Origin: an uncultured Phascolarctobacterium sp.
Lineage (GTDB): Bacteria; Bacillota; Negativicutes; Acidaminococcales; Acidaminococcaceae
DNA length: 6,747 bases
Reading direction: 5' to 3'
Assembly: GCA_937901335.1 (NCBI GenBank)
Contig: CALCHC010000012.1
Span: forward strand, 1-6,747
Made by a program: the position numbers and the translations under genes
Shown here: positions 1-6,307 of the stretch, piece after piece
Position numbering within the stretch: position 1 is the first letter of the stretch
How the letters are laid out: each line of letters begins with the position of its first letter
Notes under the pieces: generated by a model
Seen by the model: the letters and a program-made list of their open reading frames with translations, nothing else
Database searches by the model: none
Told to the model about the DNA's origin: nothing

Positions 1-692
1 TATTTGACGGCGCACACGAACAAGATATTTCTGAAGCTTTGGAATTGGCAGGCATTGACCAAACTGCTAAAACCACTCTGTATGACGGTCGTACCGGCGA
101 ACCTTTCGATAACAAAGTTACCGTTGGCTTGACCTACATGCTGAAACTTCACCATTTGGTTGACGACAAAATCCATGCCCGCAGCACCGGCCCGTACTCC
201 CTCGTTACCCAACAACCCTTGGGTGGTAAGGCACAATTCGGTGGCCAACGCTTTGGTGAAATGGAAGTTTGGGCGCTGGAAGCATACGGCGCTGCTTACA
301 CCCTCCAAGAAATTCTCACCGTTAAGTCTGACGACGTTGTAGGTCGTGTAAAAACCTATGAAGCAATCGTTAAAGGTGAAAATGTTCCTGATCCGGGTAT
401 CCCTGAATCCTTCAAAGTACTTGTTAAAGAATTGCAATCCATCGGTTTGGATATCAAAGTTCTTAACGAAGACGAAGAAGAAATCTCCTTGCGTGACAGC
501 GATGAAGACATCGTAGAAACTGCACGTGAAGTTGATATGGACATCGAAGGCAGAGTAGTTGAACCTACTTCTGAAGAAGTTGTTGTAGACGATTATGCTG
601 ATAACGATGTAACTGAGGACGATAGCGACTTGATTGCTGATTTGGGCAACTTGAGCGTAAGAGATAATCTGTCCGATGATTATGACATGTAA
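1..692 (+). CDS. rpoB: DNA-directed RNA polymerase subunit beta, C-terminal part (5' end outside window)
   Basis: This is the C-terminal ~229 residues of the beta subunit of RNA polymerase, the cytoplasmic enzyme that makes all cellular RNA. The first complete codon is at 3 and the TAA stop is at 690-692, followed directly by an in-frame TAG. The fragment holds the family's hallmark C-terminal blocks: KIHARSTGPYSLVTQQPLGG (about 168-227), KAQFGGQRFGEMEVWALEAYG (about 228-290), which contacts beta' and the active-centre cleft, and the clamp-anchoring segment SFKVLVKELQSIGLDIKVL (about 411-467). After NEDEEEI comes a strongly acidic, poorly conserved tail of about 68 residues ending in DDYDM. 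Acidic tails of similar length occur in other Bacillota beta subunits. The rifampicin-binding region is outside the window. rpoC follows after 20 nt, the usual rpoBC operon order. Identification is certain; the start lies upstream. Confidence 0.98.
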   Translation, partial: FDGAHEQDISEALELAGIDQTAKTTLYDGRTGEPFDNKVTVGLTYMLKLHHLVDDKIHARSTGPYSLVTQQPLGGKAQFGGQRFGEMEVWALEAYGAAYTLQEILTVKSDDVVGRVKTYEAIVKGENVPDPGIPESFKVLVKELQSIGLDIKVLNEDEEEISLRDSDEDIVETAREVDMDIEGRVVEPTSEEVVVDDYADNDVTEDDSDLIADLGNLSVRDNLSDDYDM

Positions 693-695
693 TAG

Positions 696-715
696 AAGGG
701 AGCGAGCGATTCTTG
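696..715 (+). promoter_or_regulatory. Ribosome binding site and TTG start of rpoC
   Basis: AAGGGAG at 696-702 lies 10 nt before the TTG codon at 713-715. The next in-frame ATG is at residue 10, and starting there would remove the conserved N-terminal residues MLDVNNFE seen in Bacillota beta' subunits. The TTG start is therefore preferred. The site sits entirely in the 20-nt rpoB-rpoC gap, so the two genes are very likely translated from one mRNA. Confidence 0.85.
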
Positions 716-3700
716 TTAGATGTAAATAATTTTGAGTCTATGCGTATTGGTCTGGCATCTCCTGACCAAATCAGAGCTTGGTCCTATGGTGAAGTTAAAA
801 AACCTGAAACCATTAACTACAGAACTTTGAAACCGGAACGTGACGGTTTGTTCTGCGAAAGAATCTTTGGCCCTACCAAAGACTGGGAATGTCATTGCGG
901 TAAATATAAACGCATTCGTTATAAAGGTATTGTCTGCGACAAATGCGGCGTTGAAGTAACCCGTAGCAAAGTTCGTCGTGACCGTATGGGTCATATCGAA
1001 TTGGCAGCACCTGTTTCCCACATTTGGTACTTCAAAGGTATTCCTAGCCGTATGGGTTTGATTCTTGACGTTTCTCCCCGCAGCTTGGAAAAAGTATTGT
1101 ATTTTGCTAACTACATCGTCCTCGATCCGGGCGAAACTCCGCTGTCCAAAAAACAATTGCTCAGCGAAAGTGAATATGTAGAAGCTCGTGATAAATATGG
1201 CGACGCATTCAAAGTTGGTATGGGTGCTTCCGCAGTTAAAGAATTGTTGGAAGAAATCGACCTGCAAGCTTTGACTAATGAACTGCGTGCTGAAATGAAA
1301 GAAGTAAGCGGCCAACGTAAAGTACGTGCAGTACGTCGTTTGGAAGTTTGCGAAGCTTTCCTTAAATCCGGTAACCGTCCTGAATGGATGATTCTGGATG
1401 TAGTTCCGGTAATTCCGCCTGAACTGCGCCCCATGGTACAACTTGACGGCGGTCGTTTTGCAACCTCCGACCTCAACGATTTGTATCGTCGTGTAATTAA
1501 CCGTAACAATCGTTTGAAACGTTTGCTTGAGCTCCACGCTCCTGATATCATCGTTCGTAACGAAAAACGTATGCTCCAAGAAGCTGTTGACGCTTTGATT
1601 GACAATGGTCGTCGTGGCCGTCCTGTAACCGGTCCTGGCAACCGTCCCTTGAAATCTTTGTCCGATATGCTCAAAGGTAAACAAGGTCGTTTCCGTCAAA
1701 ACTTGCTTGGTAAACGCGTTGACTACTCTGGCCGTTCCGTAATCGTAGTTGGTCCGGAACTGAAAATGCATCAATGCGGTTTGCCGAAAGAAATGGCTCT
1801 GGAACTCTTCAAACCTTTCGTTATGAAACGTTTGGTAAACAGCGGCGAAGCTACCAATATTAAGAGTGCTAAACGCATGGTAGAACGTGCAAGCACTATC
1901 GTATGGGATATCCTTGAAGAAGTTATCAAAGAACATCCTGTACTTCTCAACCGTGCACCGACCCTTCACAGACTGGGTATCCAAGCATTCGAACCCATTC
2001 TCTCTGAAGGCCGTGCAATTAAATTGCATCCCCTCGTTTGTACTGCATACAACGCTGACTTTGACGGTGACCAAATGGCAGTCCATCTGCCCCTTTCTGT
2101 TGAAGCGCAAGCAGAAGCTCGTATGCTGATGCTTTCCGTAAACAACATCTTGGCTCCGAAAGACGGCAAACCTGTAGCTGTTCCTTCCCAAGATATGGTT
2201 TTGGGTTCTTACTACCTGACCATCGTTCGTGAAGGCGCTAAAGGTGAAGGTATGCGCTTCAGCAGCGTTGACGAAGCTCAATTGGCTTACTACCATGGCG
2301 TAGTTGCGTTGCAAGCACAAATCAAAGTATATATTCCCAATGACCAAATCATTGGTGAAGAAAAAACTGAAGGCATGAGCCTTGTTACCACTACCGTTGG
2401 TAACACCATCTTCAACGGCGAATTGCCCAAAGAAATGCGTTACTACCATAAAGAAGTTAATGCTGATGGCGTAGAAGAATGGCACCTTGGCAAACTCATG
2501 GACAAAAAAGAATTGGGTAACCTTGTTGCTAAAGCACACAAATTGTTTGGCAACTTGCGTACTGCTGAAATTCTTGACGTTGTTAAGAAAATGGGTTACA
2601 ACAACGCTTGCCGTGCTGGTATCTCCATCGCAACTTCTGACATTAAAATTCCTGCAGAAAAAGCAGAAATCTTGGAAGCAACTGAACGCGAAGTTGATAA
2701 GACTGAAAGATTGTTCCGTCGCGGCTTGATGAGCGATGATGAACGTTATCGTAAAGTTATCTCTTTGTGGGAAAAAGCAACTGACAAAGTTACCGAAAAA
2801 CTCATGGCAAGCACCATGGATAAATTCAACAGTGTTTACATGATGGCTAACTCCGGTGCGCGCGGTAACACCCAACAAATTCGTCAATTGGCTGGTATGC
2901 GTGGTTTGATGGCCGATCCGACCGGTAAAATCATCGACCGTCCTATCAAAGCAAACTTCCGTGAAGGCTTGTCCATTTTGGAATACTTTATTTCTACTCA
3001 CGGTGCTCGTAAAGGTTTGGCGGATACCGCACTGCGTACCGCTGACTCCGGTTACTTAACCCGTCGTCTGGTAGACGTTGCTCAAGACGTTATCGTTCGC
3101 GAAGATGACTGCGATATCGTAGGCATGAACCTCGTTAAAGAACGTAACCGTCTGTGCAAAGCTGTTCTTGGCTGCAGCCAAAACAAAGTTATGGAAAACA
3201 TCATGGGTCGCACCCTTGCAACCGGCATTTATGCTGAAGATGGTTCCATTATTGCTGAAGCTGACACCAACATCACTGAAGATTTGTACAACAAGCTGAA
3301 CGCTGCGAAAGTAGAAGAAGTTACCCTGTACAACGATGATGATATGAATGGCGAAGAAACCGAAACAGTACGCATCAACATTAGCGATGAATATGCTAAT
3401 GGCGTATTGAAAGAAGCTATGGTTCATAACTTCGACGGTAAAGAAGTTGCAATCGACATCGTAAACGGTGAAGGTGAAGTAATGGCTGCTGCTGGCTCCA
3501 CCATGACCGTAGAAATCATCGACGCAATCCTCGCTGACGGTACTGTTAAAGAAATGCGTATCCGCAATAACGATATTGCTGGTATCGAAGTTGAAGCAAT
3601 TACCGAAGGCAAAAATAAAGAAACTGTTATCGAATCTCTCTTCAACCGTATCATCGGTCGTAACTTGGCAGAAGACATCTGCGATGACGAAGGCAACGTA

Positions 3701-4708
3701 CTCTATCACATCAACGAATACGTTACCGAAGCAATGGCAGAAGCTATTTGCAAGATTCGTACCAAAGTTAAAGTTCGTAGCGTACTCACCTGTAAATCCA
3801 AATTTGGCGTTTGCCGTAAATGCTATGGTCGCAACCTGGCAACTAACAAAAACGTTGACGTTGGTGAAGCAGTTGGTACTATCGCAGCACAATCCATCGG
3901 CGAACCTGGTACTCAGCTTACCATGCGTACCTTCCACACCGGCGGCGTTGCAGGCGGTGACGATATTACCCAAGGTTTGCCGCGCGTAGAAGAATTGTTC
4001 GAAGCACGTAAACCTAAACATCCTGGTATTCTTACCGAAAACAGTGGTTCCGTTCACATCGTTGAAGAAGGCGGCTCTCGTCGCGTAATCGTAACTGGTG
4101 ACGACGGTTTAGGCCAAGAATACACCATTCCTTACGGTTCCAAACTTTCTGTTAAAGAAGGCGACGAAATCCAAAAAGGCGATCGTCTTACCGAAGGTTC
4201 TCTCAATCCGCACGACGTATTGCGTATCAGCGGCCTGAAAGCTGCTCAACACTACTTGGTATCTCAAGTAGTTGGCGTATATAAATCTCAAGGTGTAGAT
4301 ATCAACAGCAAACACATTGAAGTTATGGTTCGTCAAATGATGCGTAAAGTTCGTATTGAAGAATCCGGTGACACCACAATGCTTCCGGGCGAATATATCG
4401 ACGTAGCAGAATTCGAAGAACAAAATGCGGAAATCATCGAAGCTGGTAAAGAACCTGCTGAAGGTCGTCCCATTTTGCTCGGTATTACCAAAGCTTCTTT
4501 GGCTACCGACTCCTTCCTCTCCGCTGCATCCTTCCAAGAAACCACTCGCGTATTGACCGACGCTGCTATTAAAGGCAAAGTTGATCCGCTGCTTGGCTTG
4601 AAAGAAAACGTTATCATTGGTAAATTGATTCCTGCTGGTACCGGCATGGGCCGCTATCGCGACATCAAAATCAAATACAACGTTGAAAAACCGGAAGACC
4701 AAGAATAA
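713..4708 (+). CDS. rpoC: DNA-directed RNA polymerase subunit beta' (complete, enlarged)
   Basis: This is the complete 1331-residue beta' subunit, which carries the catalytic metal site of RNA polymerase. Visible parts in order: the N-terminal zinc site C60, C62, C75, C78; the sigma-binding clamp coiled coil (about 262-303, RNNRLKRLLELHAPDIIVRN); the rudder and switch region (about 304-347); the catalytic motif NADFDGD with Mg-binding D449, D451 and D453; the bridge helix (about 758-790, ISTHGARKGLADTALRTADS); the second zinc site C800, C1027, C1034, C1037; the trigger loop GEPGTQLTMRTFHTGG (about 1063-1078, with M1071, R1072, H1075); and the conserved C-terminal block from RPILLGITKASL (1252) to PAGTG (1311). 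The trigger loop has no large insertion. Length exceeds B. subtilis RpoC (1199 aa from memory), mainly because the segment between C800 and C1027 is about three times the usual length (separate entry). It is the last gene of the operon and a terminator follows 11 nt after the stop. Identity is certain. Confidence 0.99.
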   Translation: MLDVNNFESMRIGLASPDQIRAWSYGEVKKPETINYRTLKPERDGLFCERIFGPTKDWECHCGKYKRIRYKGIVCDKCGVEVTRSKVRRDRMGHIELAAPVSHIWYFKGIPSRMGLILDVSPRSLEKVLYFANYIVLDPGETPLSKKQLLSESEYVEARDKYGDAFKVGMGASAVKELLEEIDLQALTNELRAEMKEVSGQRKVRAVRRLEVCEAFLKSGNRPEWMILDVVPVIPPELRPMVQLDGGRFATSDLNDLYRRVINRNNRLKRLLELHAPDIIVRNEKRMLQEAVDALIDNGRRGRPVTGPGNRPLKSLSDMLKGKQGRFRQNLLGKRVDYSGRSVIVVGPELKMHQCGLPKEMALELFKPFVMKRLVNSGEATNIKSAKRMVERASTIVWDILEEVIKEHPVLLNRAPTLHRLGIQAFEPILSEGRAIKLHPLVCTAYNADFDGDQMAVHLPLSVEAQAEARMLMLSVNNILAPKDGKPVAVPSQDMVLGSYYLTIVREGAKGEGMRFSSVDEAQLAYYHGVVALQAQIKVYIPNDQIIGEEKTEGMSLVTTTVGNTIFNGELPKEMRYYHKEVNADGVEEWHLGKLMDKKELGNLVAKAHKLFGNLRTAEILDVVKKMGYNNACRAGISIATSDIKIPAEKAEILEATEREVDKTERLFRRGLMSDDERYRKVISLWEKATDKVTEKLMASTMDKFNSVYMMANSGARGNTQQIRQLAGMRGLMADPTGKIIDRPIKANFREGLSILEYFISTHGARKGLADTALRTADSGYLTRRLVDVAQDVIVREDDCDIVGMNLVKERNRLCKAVLGCSQNKVMENIMGRTLATGIYAEDGSIIAEADTNITEDLYNKLNAAKVEEVTLYNDDDMNGEETETVRINISDEYANGVLKEAMVHNFDGKEVAIDIVNGEGEVMAAAGSTMTVEIIDAILADGTVKEMRIRNNDIAGIEVEAITEGKNKETVIESLFNRIIGRNLAEDICDDEGNVLYHINEYVTEAMAEAICKIRTKVKVRSVLTCKSKFGVCRKCYGRNLATNKNVDVGEAVGTIAAQSIGEPGTQLTMRTFHTGGVAGGDDITQGLPRVEELFEARKPKHPGILTENSGSVHIVEEGGSRRVIVTGDDGLGQEYTIPYGSKLSVKEGDEIQKGDRLTEGSLNPHDVLRISGLKAAQHYLVSQVVGVYKSQGVDINSKHIEVMVRQMMRKVRIEESGDTTMLPGEYIDVAEFEEQNAEIIEAGKEPAEGRPILLGITKASLATDSFLSAASFQETTRVLTDAAIKGKVDPLLGLKENVIIGKLIPAGTGMGRYRDIKIKYNVEKPEDQE
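3113..3790 (+). repeat. Three tandem diverged copies of a ~75-residue beta' module within rpoC
   Basis: This is a protein-level repeat inside rpoC. Unit A covers residues 801-876 (3113-3340), unit B 881-952 (3353-3568) and unit C 954-1026 (3572-3790). Units A and C both open with DI.G (DIVGMNLV, DIAGIEVE). About 30 residues later all three have a matching block: IMGRTLATGIYAEDGSII in A, FDGKEVAIDIVNGEGEVM in B, IIGRNLAEDICDDEGNVL in C. Each then has a T-containing helix (NITEDLYNKL, TMTVEIIDAI, YVTEAMAEAI) and a closing strand (VEEVTLYN, VKEMRIRN, KVKVRSVL). Unit C best matches the single module of ordinary beta' (GI...I.EG...IE.L..RI.GR...VRSV.TC). The copies are diverged and I see no DNA-level repeat, so the duplication looks old. 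Alignment was done by eye. Confidence 0.72.
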
Positions 4709-4719
4709 TCAATAAAAAT

Positions 4720-4763
4720 AATGCACTGCTAGGCTGAGAAGCTTGGCAGTGCATTTTATTTTT
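4720..4763 (+). terminator. Intrinsic terminator of the rpoBC operon
   Basis: The arms at 4720-4734 (AATGCACTGCTAGGC) and 4741-4755 (GCTTGGCAGTGCATT) form a 15-bp stem with two G-U wobbles around the six-base loop TGAGAA. The downstream T-rich run TTTTATTTTT occupies 4754-4763. It starts 11 nt after the rpoC stop. The A-rich sequence before the left arm (4711-4718) would give a U-rich tail on the other strand, so the hairpin could work both ways, although no minus-strand gene is seen here. Confidence 0.93.
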
Positions 4764-4773
4764 GTCTTAAAAA

Positions 4774-4782
4774 TGGTATAAT
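4774..4782 (+). promoter_or_regulatory. Extended -10 sigma-A-type promoter of the three-gene unit
   Basis: TGG followed by a perfect TATAAT (4777-4782) gives the TGnTATAAT extended -10 element. The expected -35 position (about 4754-4759, TTTTAT) falls in the T-run of the preceding terminator and matches TTGACA poorly, as often seen when an extended -10 is present. Transcription would start near 4789, leaving a leader of about 20 nt that contains the AGGGAGG ribosome binding site. Confidence 0.75.
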
Positions 4783-4808
4783 ATTTTTCGTGAGAGGGAG
4801 GTACTGCT

Positions 4809-5561
4809 ATGAAAAAGCTTTTAATTTTTATCCTGACTGCAATAATGTTATGTGTAAGTATGACGGCGTTGGCTGCTAAAAAAGAATACAATCCTTACGT
4901 TAAATATGTTTTGGAAGATGAAGAATACCAAGAAACATTACTCACAATTAACTCTGTAAAGATGGAGCGATTGCCTAAAGTTGCAGTAATGTATGTAAAT
5001 AATTCCCAAGCCGATTATTATAAAGCTATTGATAAAGAGATTATGAAAAACTTTAAGGTGATTCTTAATCCCTACATCTATCAATTTATTGATGGTACTC
5101 CTTATATGAAGCAGCTTGCAGAAATGGGCATTGAAGATTTGACTACTGCTGAACGCGCAGATATTCTTGATGCCTACGAAGGTAGTGATATTGATTACGT
5201 TATCTTTTTACAAATTGAACCGATGCTCCGTAAAGATAAAGTAAGTACTTTCTCCAAAGGCAAAGAAATGACTGCGACTGCTCCTTTTAAAATACTTGAT
5301 ATTAAAAATAGAAAAGCACTTTATAATGGCAGAATTACCAAAGTAGGAGAAACTAGCACGATGTTCTTTAAGCTTGGCAACAAAGGTGCTGCTATGGAAG
5401 CTATTGAGATGATAAACGACAAAGTAAATTATGAAATCAAAAAGCGTTTGCCTAAATATAAACGCACTGATGTAAATGCATTTTATCAAAACAAGAGTAT
5501 CGTAGAAGCTGAAGCAAGCTTTAACATTACTAATACAAAGGAGACTGTGAATGTTAATTAA
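4809..5561 (+). CDS. Exported protein of unknown function, possible CsgG/TolB-N-like fold
   Basis: This is a 250-residue protein with a clear Sec signal peptide: MKK, a hydrophobic core at residues 4-18, and an A-L-A site predicting cleavage after A22. C15 lies inside the hydrophobic core and lacks a proper lipobox, so a soluble periplasmic or extracellular protein is more likely than a lipoprotein. The mature part alternates strands and helices: strand KVAVMYV (57-63), a helix around 69-82, the segment GIEDLTTAERADILDAYEGS (107-126), strand DYVIFLQIEP (129-138), strand pair APFKILDIKNRKALYNGRIT (158-177), and a helix AAMEAIEMINDKVNYEIKKR (194-213). This order recalls the small alpha/beta domains of CsgG- and TolB-N-type envelope proteins; that is inference from pattern only. 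The start is fixed by AGGGAGG at 4795-4801, 7 nt upstream of ATG. It is the first gene of a unit with its own promoter, and the next gene overlaps its end by 11 nt. I do not recognise the family. Confidence 0.85.
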   Translation: MKKLLIFILTAIMLCVSMTALAAKKEYNPYVKYVLEDEEYQETLLTINSVKMERLPKVAVMYVNNSQADYYKAIDKEIMKNFKVILNPYIYQFIDGTPYMKQLAEMGIEDLTTAERADILDAYEGSDIDYVIFLQIEPMLRKDKVSTFSKGKEMTATAPFKILDIKNRKALYNGRITKVGETSTMFFKLGNKGAAMEAIEMINDKVNYEIKKRLPKYKRTDVNAFYQNKSIVEAEASFNITNTKETVNVN

Positions 5562-5940
5562 AAAATTCCCTGCCCCCAGTAGAATAGATTATGTGGCATC
5601 ACCTTACGAGCCTAACGAAGATGGCGTAATGGACGTGGGCTATTACAATGGTGCGTTGAGTGATGGTCGTGCTTATCGCTTGGAGTGCTGGCGTATGGAC
5701 GAAATGCTGATGATGACAGTAATGTTCTCTGATTTGGGATTGAGTGCTTGGAAACGCCAGGATATGTTCTATTTGCTGGAGTTGGAAGGTATTTTGGAAT
5801 ACACTTCTCCTAAACGAGCAGTGCAATGCGCAATGACTAAGGATGATGCAGATAAAGGCGTGTGGGCGCTGAATATGATGCTCAGTAACGGTAAAGGTAC
5901 TTATGGTAAGTTGTTAGTGCCTCTGCAAAGTTATAAATAA
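5551..5940 (+). CDS. Conserved-looking hypothetical cytoplasmic protein, 129 aa
   Basis: I do not recognise this 129-residue protein. It has no signal peptide and no membrane segment, so it should be cytoplasmic. The middle (about residues 27-62) looks like antiparallel strands, with aromatic and hydrophobic residues alternating with charged ones (YYNGALSDGRAYRLECWRMD). A hydrophobic helix around 70-83 (DMFYLLELEGILEY) follows, then an Asp/Lys-rich turn at 97-102. Two cysteines (C46, C93) show no metal-site spacing. The ATG at 5551 lies inside the end of the upstream gene, whose stop is at 5559-5561. AAAGGAG at 5537-5543 sits 7 nt before it, also within the upstream coding region. This 11-nt overlap implies translational coupling with the exported protein, so the two may act in one process, but nothing in the sequence states which. 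Coding status is well supported by the ribosome binding site, length and context. Confidence 0.8.
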   Translation: MLIKKFPAPSRIDYVASPYEPNEDGVMDVGYYNGALSDGRAYRLECWRMDEMLMMTVMFSDLGLSAWKRQDMFYLLELEGILEYTSPKRAVQCAMTKDDADKGVWALNMMLSNGKGTYGKLLVPLQSYK

Positions 5941-5977
5941 GGATACATCTTTGAGGGAGTTTTAAGGAGGATATGTT

Positions 5978-6136
5978 ATGGAAAAAGAACGTTGTAACGA
6001 AGCTAACTGCCCCTGTAAAAAAGTAGACTGCGTAAATCACGGCAGATGCTGTGACTGCATTATGAACCATCGTAAAAAAGGAACTTTGGTTTCTTGCATG
6101 CGTATGATGTTAGAAGAACAAGAAGCAAAGAAATAA
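5978..6136 (+). CDS. Small cysteine-rich protein, 52 aa, probable metal-binding
   Basis: This short gene encodes 52 residues with eight cysteines: C6, C11, C13, C18, C24, C25, C27 and C40. The core CPCKKVDCVNHGRCCDCIMN (11-30) followed by HRKK gives a C-x-C-x4-C-x5-C-C-x-C-x3-H pattern. The spacing suggests a zinc or iron-sulfur site rather than disulfides, since there is no signal peptide. It resembles a widespread type of small bacterial Cys-rich protein of unknown function, possibly the DUF6485 type; I recall this only loosely. The C-terminal part (MRMMLEEQEAKK) is a likely charged helix. A perfect AAGGAGG at 5964-5970 lies 7 nt before the ATG at 5978. An earlier ATG at 5973 is only 2 nt from that site and opens a 17-codon frame, so it is rejected. 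The gene lies 37 nt after the previous gene and 8 nt before a terminator, making it the last gene of the unit. Confidence 0.85.
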   Translation: MEKERCNEANCPCKKVDCVNHGRCCDCIMNHRKKGTLVSCMRMMLEEQEAKK

Positions 6137-6144
6137 GACGAACT

Positions 6145-6174
6145 AGAGGAGAGTAACATCTCCTCTTTTCTTTT
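6145..6174 (+). terminator. Intrinsic terminator of the three-gene unit
   Basis: AGAGGAGA (6145-6152) pairs with TCTCCTCT (6159-6166) in an 8-bp perfect stem closed by the six-base loop GTAACA. The T-rich run TTTTCTTTT (6166-6174) follows. It begins 8 nt after the stop of the Cys-rich gene and closes the unit that starts at the promoter near 4774. Confidence 0.88.
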
Positions 6175-6190
6175 CCCTAAAAACATCGCT

Positions 6191-6213
6191 TTGACAAATT
6201 TAAAAATTATAAT
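6191..6213 (+). promoter_or_regulatory. Promoter-like hexamers upstream of the SPFH gene
   Basis: The AT-rich stretch 6175-6307 contains no gene. It holds a perfect TTGACA (6191-6196) and a perfect TATAAT (6208-6213), but the spacer is only 11 nt, too short for an ordinary sigma-A promoter. TTGACA could instead pair with the weak TAAACA at 6213-6218 (spacer 16). A promoter is expected here because a terminator lies just upstream and the SPFH gene follows, but which hexamers are used is unclear. No GAAAC/CGTA pair typical of ECF sigma W promoters was found. Confidence 0.4.
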
Positions 6214-6307
6214 AAACAAGGAAAAATAGTTTAGCTTGGAGAATTATATTAAGATAGTTAGTCTGTAAAAAATTATGTATATGTTTTTATAAAAGGAGGA
6301 AAAGATT

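Noticed and set aside
716..3001. Very long open frame (761 codons) on the minus strand opposite rpoC
   Set aside because: It lies wholly opposite a certain gene. Its product is full of Phe, Thr and Asn runs with no recognisable domain, as expected from reading a gene with strong codon bias backwards. No ribosome binding site supports it.
3056..4057. Open frame of 333 codons on the minus strand opposite the rpoC repeat region
   Set aside because: This is also a shadow of rpoC codon bias, with a Phe/Asn/Val-rich product and no motif.
4809..4880. Lipoprotein signal in the exported 250-aa protein (C15)
   Set aside because: The residue before C15 is Leu and the cysteine sits within the hydrophobic core, so there is no proper lipobox. 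An A-L-A signal peptidase I site at 20-22 explains the sequence better.
5973..6026. Alternative ATG at 5973 just before the Cys-rich gene
   Set aside because: It is only 2 nt from the Shine-Dalgarno sequence and gives 17 codons. The ATG at 5978 has correct spacing and opens a motif-rich frame.
6175..6307. Riboswitch, attachment site or ECF sigma W promoter in the intergenic region
   Set aside because: I found no strong hairpin, no conserved riboswitch-like core and no GAAAC/CGTA pair. The region is simply AT-rich with the hexamers already listed.
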